DNA of 8,916 nt from an uncultured Clostridia bacterium (GTDB lineage: Bacteria; Bacillota; Clostridia; TANB77; CAG-508), in NCBI GenBank assembly GCA_944391895.1, contig CALXVF010000044.1:1-8916 (forward strand), in the 5' to 3' direction. Every line of letters starts with the position of its first letter. The stretch's first letter is position 1. The notes under the pieces are model-generated. The model saw only the letters and a program-made list of their open reading frames with translations. It had not been told where the DNA came from and ran no database searches. Positions 5,313 through 8,916 of this stretch are shown here, in pieces. A program made the position numbers and the translations under genes.

Positions 5313-6827
5313 TTATCCTTCCAAAACTTCTGCAACCTTTTTATAACGCTCACTCTTCAGCTTTTCTATCAATACTCTTAATGGGTCTAATTCACTTGAC
5401 ATTACCATTTCAGCTATATTTGCACTAAATCCTGATACCAATGCTACACCAAGTTTATTTTCTTTTAATGGTATTGCTCCCGTTCTACTTTTCACATTCC
5501 AAAATACTAATCTTGGTAATTTATAGCCTACTTCATTATATTGTCTTTCTATAATTTTGAATAGCTTTTCATTAATATCTTCATCTGTTGCATAATCAAA
5601 TTCCATGTCTGATATTATAAGTATATTAGCTGGCATTTCATCTTGTGCTAGTCTGTATTTCTTAGCCGATTCTAAAATCAAGTCAAACACTGCTTTTATA
5701 TTTGTATTTGCGATTTCATCATATGCTAATGCTTTACTTATTTTATCATGTAATGATGTGCAGCCTTCAAAATCAACGAATTGTGGTATTTCACTAAATG
5801 TTATATATTTGTTTTTAAACTGTCCCTTATTATGTTCTGCAAAATATATAGCTAAAGAGTTTGCTATATCTAATGCTGTTACATTAGTATTTCCTATTTT
5901 AGAAGTCATGCTACCACTTCCGTCTGCTACAACCAATGTATTTGCTATTTCCTTTTTAGGTAATGCTTTCCATAATTGTTCTAATGTTTCGTCATTAGCA
6001 GTAATATTGATATCCCAGCCTTGTGTTTTCATATATTTATGTACAATGTCATATGGATATAACTTTCCTGAATTTATTTTCCTTTCACCTTTTTCTACTT
6101 TTCTTAAAAACTCTTCTCTTCTTTCTTCATCATGTCTTAGAAAAGCATTGTTGTAAATTAAATTTGCTCTTGAAGGTACATTTTCATATTTAATTTTATC
6201 CCACTCATTACTACACATTTTTCTTTCAGTTACATCTATATATTTTCTTAATTCTGATAACATTTTTCTGTAATCTTTTTCATTAATTTTATAATGTTTA
6301 ATTATCTTTTTGGCTCTTTCTTTTTGAATTTTACTTGAAGCATTTATTGAGGGTAACCATTTAGCAAGAAGTGAAATAGGTTTATTGTTTCTGTAATCTT
6401 GATTATCTATATTTAATTGTTCAAATATTATATGATAAACCTCTTCATCTACTGGAGTATCTAACAACTCTAATAGGTCGTCATATCTTCCATAATCAGC
6501 TATTATTGGAACGACCTTTTTAACCATTTCCGGTTCAGTATTGGCAAGATGTTTTATTATTACCCTAAATAATCTTCTTTCTCCTAAACCTTCTTCTCTA
6601 TCTCTTATAAAGAATAAGAATTGCATTGCTAATATTTTATCATCTAACCATACCTTGTCAAAATCTTTTATTATTTCATTTTCTGATTTATCTCTATAGC
6701 TTGCTACTTTATAGTTAAAATCAAGCATGGTCTTTCCTGTAGTTCTATATCCTAATGCACCATTTTCTGTTACTTCTTCGTTAAATTCTTCATTTAAAGT
6801 CTCTTTCATTTTATCCATAAATTCCAT
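5313..6827 (-). CDS. DUF2828-type protein: TROVE-like helical region plus C-terminal von Willebrand A domain
   Basis: About 504 residues (start uncertain). Positions here use that numbering. The N-terminal half (about 20-290) has the DUF2828 family pattern: NGALGYRTTGKTMLDF near 22-37, then helical repeats with FLFFIRDREEGLGERRLFR near 71-89. Its C-terminal half (about 297-470) is a von Willebrand A domain. A complete MIDAS metal site is visible: DGSGSM (D302, S304, S306), a Thr at about 375 in TNIKAVFDLIL, and an Asp at about 407 in IISDMEFD. This two-part plan resembles Ro60/TROVE proteins, which bind misfolded and small non-coding RNAs; an RNA role here is inference. There are no membrane segments. 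I prefer ATG 6825-6827. AAAGGA lies 12 bases upstream, rather far, and a TTG at 6837-6839 lies too close to the same site. It stands alone between the RelE remnant and the small orphan gene. No convincing promoter was found. Confidence 0.8.
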   Translation of the reverse strand: MEFMDKMKETLNEEFNEEVTENGALGYRTTGKTMLDFNYKVASYRDKSENEIIKDFDKVWLDDKILAMQFLFFIRDREEGLGERRLFRVIIKHLANTEPEMVKKVVPIIADYGRYDDLLELLDTPVDEEVYHIIFEQLNIDNQDYRNNKPISLLAKWLPSINASSKIQKERAKKIIKHYKINEKDYRKMLSELRKYIDVTERKMCSNEWDKIKYENVPSRANLIYNNAFLRHDEERREEFLRKVEKGERKINSGKLYPYDIVHKYMKTQGWDINITANDETLEQLWKALPKKEIANTLVVADGSGSMTSKIGNTNVTALDIANSLAIYFAEHNKGQFKNKYITFSEIPQFVDFEGCTSLHDKISKALAYDEIANTNIKAVFDLILESAKKYRLAQDEMPANILIISDMEFDYATDEDINEKLFKIIERQYNEVGYKLPRLVFWNVKSRTGAIPLKENKLGVALVSGFSANIAEMVMSSELDPLRVLIEKLKSERYKKVAEVLEG

Positions 6828-6863
6828 ACTACATCCCAATCCTTTCCCACTTTATTTTGAAAG

Positions 6864-6895
6864 TGAAAAATAAGTATTGATATTTCAATACTTAT
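6864..6895 (-). terminator. Rho-independent terminator of the antitoxin-toxin unit
   Basis: On the minus strand an 11-base perfect stem (6885-6895 with 6870-6880; arm ATAAGTATTGA) with a 4-base loop is followed by TTTTTC. It lies about 100 bases after the toxin remnant and just upstream of the DUF2828-type gene. The stem is AT-rich, so termination may be partial. Confidence 0.6.
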
Positions 6896-6997
6896 ATAAT
6901 TTCTATATTTGGAGCCTGCATTATAGTTATCTACATTTTTACCATTATCGATTAATATCATTGTCTTTACTTTAACATAAAATTTATATACTATTCG

Positions 6998-7265
6998 TTA
7001 ATTATATATTTCTTTTCTATGTCCTACTTCCAAGACTAAAACTATTATTTCTTTTTCTTGTATCTCGCATATTACTCTATAATCTCCAATTCGATATCTC
7101 CACTGCCCAGATTTATTTTCTACTAATCCTTTGCCGTGCAATCTTGGATTTTCACAACCTTCTATATTCTTTCTTAGCCAACCGTATAATTAAAGATGAT
7201 GTGCGTTTATCTAATTTTTTTAATTGTTTTTTTGCCTTCTCTGTGAATGCTACTTTATATTTCAT
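6998..7265 (-). pseudogene. RelE/YoeB-type mRNA interferase toxin, broken by a one-base insertion
   Basis: From ATG 7263-7265 the frame reads MKYKVAFTEKAKKQLKKLDK and on to about codon 28, then turns into KKEYRRL and a stop. Skipping one T after the CGG codon (near 7181-7182) restores a typical RelE tail: WLRKNIEGCENPRLHGKGL, then GQWRYRIGDYRVICEI, and GHRKEIYN before TAA at 6998-7000. With that base removed the product would be 88 residues, the normal size. The Arg residues in RYRIGDYR and the C-terminal GHRKEIY correspond to the ribosome-bound RNase active region of the family, and all lie after the break, so the encoded protein should be inactive. The start overlaps the antitoxin gene by 11 bases, as in intact toxin-antitoxin pairs. 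A sequencing error or programmed +1 shift cannot be excluded. Confidence 0.85.
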
Positions 7266-7485
7266 TATTAAGTCCCAACTCCTTTTCTACTTCATCTAAA
7301 GTATAAGTTTTAGGATTCTTTTTATATTCTTTCATTGCTTCATAATAAGCCTTCAAATCGTATTCATCTTCTATTTTTTCTATTACTGCATTTCTTATTA
7401 AATCAGATAAAGAAATATTATTCATATCTGCATAAGCTTTTATTAATTCTGTATCTTTTTCACTTAATCTTACTGAAATAGTCAT
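7255..7485 (-). CDS. RelB-like ribbon-helix-helix antitoxin
   Basis: This 76-residue protein has the ribbon-helix-helix N-terminus of RelB/DUF6290-type antitoxins: TISVRLSEKDTELIKAYADM (2-21) forms the DNA-binding strand and first helix, and NISLSDLIRNAVIEKIEDEYD follows. The C-terminal part (about 45-76), with YYEAMKEYKKNPKTYTLDEV, is the flexible toxin-neutralising tail. Such antitoxins bind the toxin and repress their own promoter. The start is ATG 7483-7485 with AAAGGAG 7 bases upstream; a longer frame back to 7536 would start inside the -35 box and is rejected. Its 3' end overlaps the toxin start. Because the toxin reading frame is broken, it may now be an orphan regulator. The promoter and repeated half-sites lie directly upstream. 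Confidence 0.88.
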   Translation of the reverse strand: MTISVRLSEKDTELIKAYADMNNISLSDLIRNAVIEKIEDEYDLKAYYEAMKEYKKNPKTYTLDEVEKELGLNNEI

Positions 7486-7507
7486 AATATCACTCCTTTC
7501 TTTTATT

Positions 7508-7536
7508 ATTGTACTACATTGTATTACAATTGTCAA
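7508..7536 (-). promoter_or_regulatory. Promoter and candidate operator of the antitoxin gene
   Basis: On the minus strand TTGACA (7531-7536), 17 bases, then TACAAT (7508-7513). The spacer carries repeated half-sites. On the plus strand ATTGTA occurs at 7508-7513 and again at 7518-7523, followed by the inverted TACAAT at 7525-7530. Half-sites spaced one helical turn apart and overlapping the -10 box are what a ribbon-helix-helix autorepressor would use. Confidence 0.75.
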
Positions 7537-7632
7537 TATTATTATATTATTATTTGTAAAATTTGTGATATTATCCCCAAAAAATCACTCTACGTTTTTA
7601 TTAATACCCTCAGTTATAAACATTTTCATTTA

Positions 7633-7708
7633 TGGAGCCTACGACGGGGATTGAACCCGTGACCTCAGCCTTACCAAGGCTGCACTCTACCAACTGAGCT
7701 ACATAGGC
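7633..7708 (-). tRNA. tRNA-Thr (anticodon GGT)
   Basis: The minus strand folds into a full cloverleaf of 76 bases including an encoded CCA. The acceptor stem is GCCTATG with CGTAGGC (one T-G wobble). The D arm is GCTCAGTTGGTAGAGT. The anticodon stem CAGCC/GGCTG encloses the loop TTGGTAA with anticodon GGT, which reads ACC and ACT. The T arm is ACGGG-TTCAATC-CCCGT and the discriminator base is T. It lies 29 bases after the sigH stop on the same strand, with no U-run between them, so it may be transcribed with sigH. Confidence 0.97.
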
Positions 7709-7716
7709 ATATACAT

Positions 7717-7741
7717 ATAGCATACTTTTTAAGTATGCTAT
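7717..7741 (-). other. Perfect hairpin spanning the sigH stop codon
   Basis: An 11-base perfect stem, ATAGCATACTT (7717-7727) with AAGTATGCTAT (7731-7741) and a 3-base loop. The sigH stop codon TAG (7738-7740) lies within one arm, and the tRNA-Thr 5' end is 8 bases after the other. There is no U-run on either strand right after it, so it is more likely an mRNA 3' end or processing structure than a terminator. Confidence 0.6.
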
Positions 7742-8385
7742 TCATTTTCTAGATTTTTTATAGCTTTTTTTCTAATCCTTTGAATTGCATTATCTATTGA
7801 CTTTACTGGTGAATTTAAGCTTTCCGCAATTTGTATATAGCTTTGTCCATCTATAAACTTTGCTAGAACCTTTTTTTCAAAATCGCTAAGTGATTCATCT
7901 ATAGTCTTTTCCACCATTTTATAATACTCATTTTTTGTAACTGTATCTAATGGATCTTCAACAGTATTAGCATCAAGGACTTCTATTAATTGCCCTTCTT
8001 CTTCTCCATCTTCATTTTCATAATTTGACGTATTTAATGACAAATATGAATTAAGTGGCATATGCTTTTGTCTATTTGAACCTTTTATCGCAGTTATAAT
8101 TTGCCTTTCTATACAAAGGTTGGCAAATGTCTTAAAGGAATTTTGCTTTTCTAAGTCAAAACCTCTAATAGCCTTATAAAGACCAATCAAACCCTCTTGT
8201 TCAATATCCTCTTTTTCAGCGCCATTTAAATAATATTTGCTAACTTTCATACTTACAACATCTTTATATCTATGAATTAAAAAATTCAAAGCCACAGTAT
8301 CGTTAGACTTTATTCTTTTAATCAACTCTTCATCAGTTATGTTATCATATATGTCTTTTGAAAAGAAAATGTTGCTGTTTGCCAT
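7738..8385 (-). CDS. sigH: RNA polymerase sigma factor SigH (Spo0H), early sporulation and stationary phase
   Basis: This 215-residue sigma-70-family protein has the size and motifs of SigH. SigH directs RNA polymerase to post-exponential and sporulation-initiation promoters. Region 2 spans about residues 35-113: EDIEQEGLIGLYKAIRGF (59-76) contacts core polymerase, and RQIITAIKGSNRQKHMPLNS (94-113) is the -10 melting and recognition segment. Region 4 is at about 166-212, with LSDFEKKVLAKFIDGQSY, a helix-turn-helix around IAESLNSPVKSIDNAIQRIR, and a basic tail. There is no region 1.1 or region 3, as usual for this group. Start: ATG 8383-8385 with GGAGG about 11 bases upstream, rather far but unambiguous. 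It has a consensus sigma-A promoter and diverges from rqcH. It is followed by tRNA-Thr rather than the rpmG-secE-nusG genes found after sigH in Bacillus. Confidence 0.95.
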   Translation of the reverse strand: MANSNIFFSKDIYDNITDEELIKRIKSNDTVALNFLIHRYKDVVSMKVSKYYLNGAEKEDIEQEGLIGLYKAIRGFDLEKQNSFKTFANLCIERQIITAIKGSNRQKHMPLNSYLSLNTSNYENEDGEEEGQLIEVLDANTVEDPLDTVTKNEYYKMVEKTIDESLSDFEKKVLAKFIDGQSYIQIAESLNSPVKSIDNAIQRIRKKAIKNLENE

Positions 8386-8399
8386 CTAAAAGTATACCT

Positions 8400-8420
8400 C
8401 CACTGTATTTACCACTGTAT
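8400..8420 (-). repeat. Direct repeat at the sigH transcription start
   Basis: On the plus strand CCACTGTAT occurs at 8400-8408 and again at 8412-8420, a 12-base period. On the sigH strand the first copy overlaps the -10 box and start point, and the second leads into the GGAGG ribosome site. It could be a protein or RNA control site, or simply a short duplication. Confidence 0.5.
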
Positions 8421-8447
8421 TATATTGATAAAGTAGCCTAATGTCAA
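8419..8447 (-). promoter_or_regulatory. Consensus sigma-A promoter of sigH
   Basis: On the minus strand TTGACA (8442-8447), exactly 17 bases, then TATAAT (8419-8424). This matches consensus at all twelve positions, so sigH should be strongly transcribed unless repressed. Transcription would start near 8412. Confidence 0.85.
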
Positions 8448-8478
8448 TAGATTTTCGTGTTTTTTTAAATTTTTATTA

Positions 8479-8507
8479 TTGTTTTTTCAATGATTATATG
8501 CTATTAT
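8479..8507 (+). promoter_or_regulatory. Candidate extended -10 promoter of rqcH
   Basis: TGCTATTAT has TATTAT at 8502-8507 with an extended -10 TG. A weak TTGTTT (8479-8484) lies 17 bases upstream. The start point would be near 8514, only about 20 bases before the rqcH ATG. Confidence 0.5.
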
Positions 8508-8533
8508 TTACAGGAAATAATGGAGGAAATATT

Positions 8534-8916
8534 ATGGCACTTGATGGACTAGTTTTAAATTCTGTCATTAAAGAATTAAAAGTTCTTATTAATGGCAAAG
8601 TAAATAGAATATATGAACCAAATAGTAATGAAATTATAATGAGCATATATGCTGATAGAACAACATATGCAGTAAATATAAACACAACAGCTAATAATTA
8701 TAGAATTAATTTAACTACTAAAGAAAAATCAAACCCATATGTAGCGCCCAACTTTTGCATGCTTTTAAGAAAATATTTAATAGGTTCTAAAATCAATAAA
8801 ATTTATATGAACGAACTAGAAAGAATTGTTTTTATAGATTTTGAATGTCTAAATGAAATGAATGACAAAGTTACTAGAACTTTAGCAATTGAGCTTATGG
8901 GAAAATACAGCAATGT
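8534..8916 (+). CDS. rqcH: RqcH (NFACT/Rqc2 family ribosome quality-control protein), N-terminal part only
   Basis: The first 127 codons are present; the gene runs off the window end. The N-terminus MALDGLVLNSVIKELKVLIN followed by GKVNRIYEPNSNEIIM is the classic opening of the NFACT-N domain. It continues with NPYVAPNFCMLLRKYLIGSKI (about 77-97), LERIVFIDFE (about 105-114) and IELMGKYSN at the cut end, all strongly conserved. Family members bind obstructed 50S subunits carrying peptidyl-tRNA and add C-terminal alanine tails that mark stalled chains for degradation. Older annotations call them fibronectin-binding proteins. The ATG has GGAGG (8522-8526) 7 bases upstream. It diverges from sigH across a 148-base region. 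There is no sign of damage in the part seen. Confidence 0.93.
   Translation, partial: MALDGLVLNSVIKELKVLINGKVNRIYEPNSNEIIMSIYADRTTYAVNINTTANNYRINLTTKEKSNPYVAPNFCMLLRKYLIGSKINKIYMNELERIVFIDFECLNEMNDKVTRTLAIELMGKYSN

Noticed and set aside
5605..6156. Open frame of 183 codons on the plus strand inside the DUF2828-type gene
   Set aside because: It is antisense to a well-supported gene, has no convincing ribosome site and its composition is typical of a mirror frame.
7486..7536. Longer start (TTG at 7536) for the antitoxin
   Set aside because: That TTG is the first part of the -35 box TTGACA, so it would not be transcribed from the recognised promoter.
8494..8685. Minus-strand 63-codon frame over the start of rqcH
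   Set aside because: It overlaps strongly conserved NFACT-N codons and has no ribosome binding site.
1..8916. CRISPR array, insertion sequence ends, transposase or integrase genes
   Set aside because: No regularly spaced repeats and no transposase or recombinase domain could be read in any frame.

Overview
The window is strongly AT-rich and uses AGGAGG-type ribosome binding sites. It carries two sporulation genes (spoIIM and the sigma factor sigH) together with tmcAL and rqcH. This gene set points to an anaerobic, spore-forming low-GC Firmicute, most likely a member of the Clostridia. I cannot name a genus. All assignments come from reading the sequence; no database search was run.

Layout. 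A leftward block fills 1-4188: tmcAL (tRNA-Met wobble acetylation), then an unrecognised 275-residue protein with its own promoter and terminator, then an EndoQ-type PHP endonuclease, then spoIIM, then the first codons of another leftward gene at the window edge. rnhA (RNase HI) runs rightward from 4276. It diverges from tmcAL at a compact intergenic region where two near-consensus promoters overlap at their -10 boxes. rnhA ends at a strong hairpin terminator shared with a convergent gene for a 78-residue orphan protein. The leader of that small gene contains mutually exclusive hairpins that look like a translational switch.

From 5313 to 7485 (all leftward) there is a DUF2828-type protein with a complete von Willebrand A metal site, resembling Ro60/TROVE architecture. 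Next to it is a RelB-like antitoxin followed by a RelE-like toxin gene broken by one extra base. The antitoxin/toxin segment lies just downstream of a tRNA-Thr(GGT) gene. It is flanked by an 8-base copy of that tRNA's 3' end, which may be the scar of an old insertion.

sigH (7738-8385, leftward, with a fully consensus sigma-A promoter) lies upstream of the tRNA, and its stop codon sits inside a perfect hairpin. rqcH (NFACT/Rqc2 family, rightward from 8534) diverges from sigH and is cut by the window end. Housekeeping functions (tRNA modification, RNA/DNA repair, ribosome rescue) therefore flank a small accessory stretch, about 4784-7632, that holds the less familiar material.
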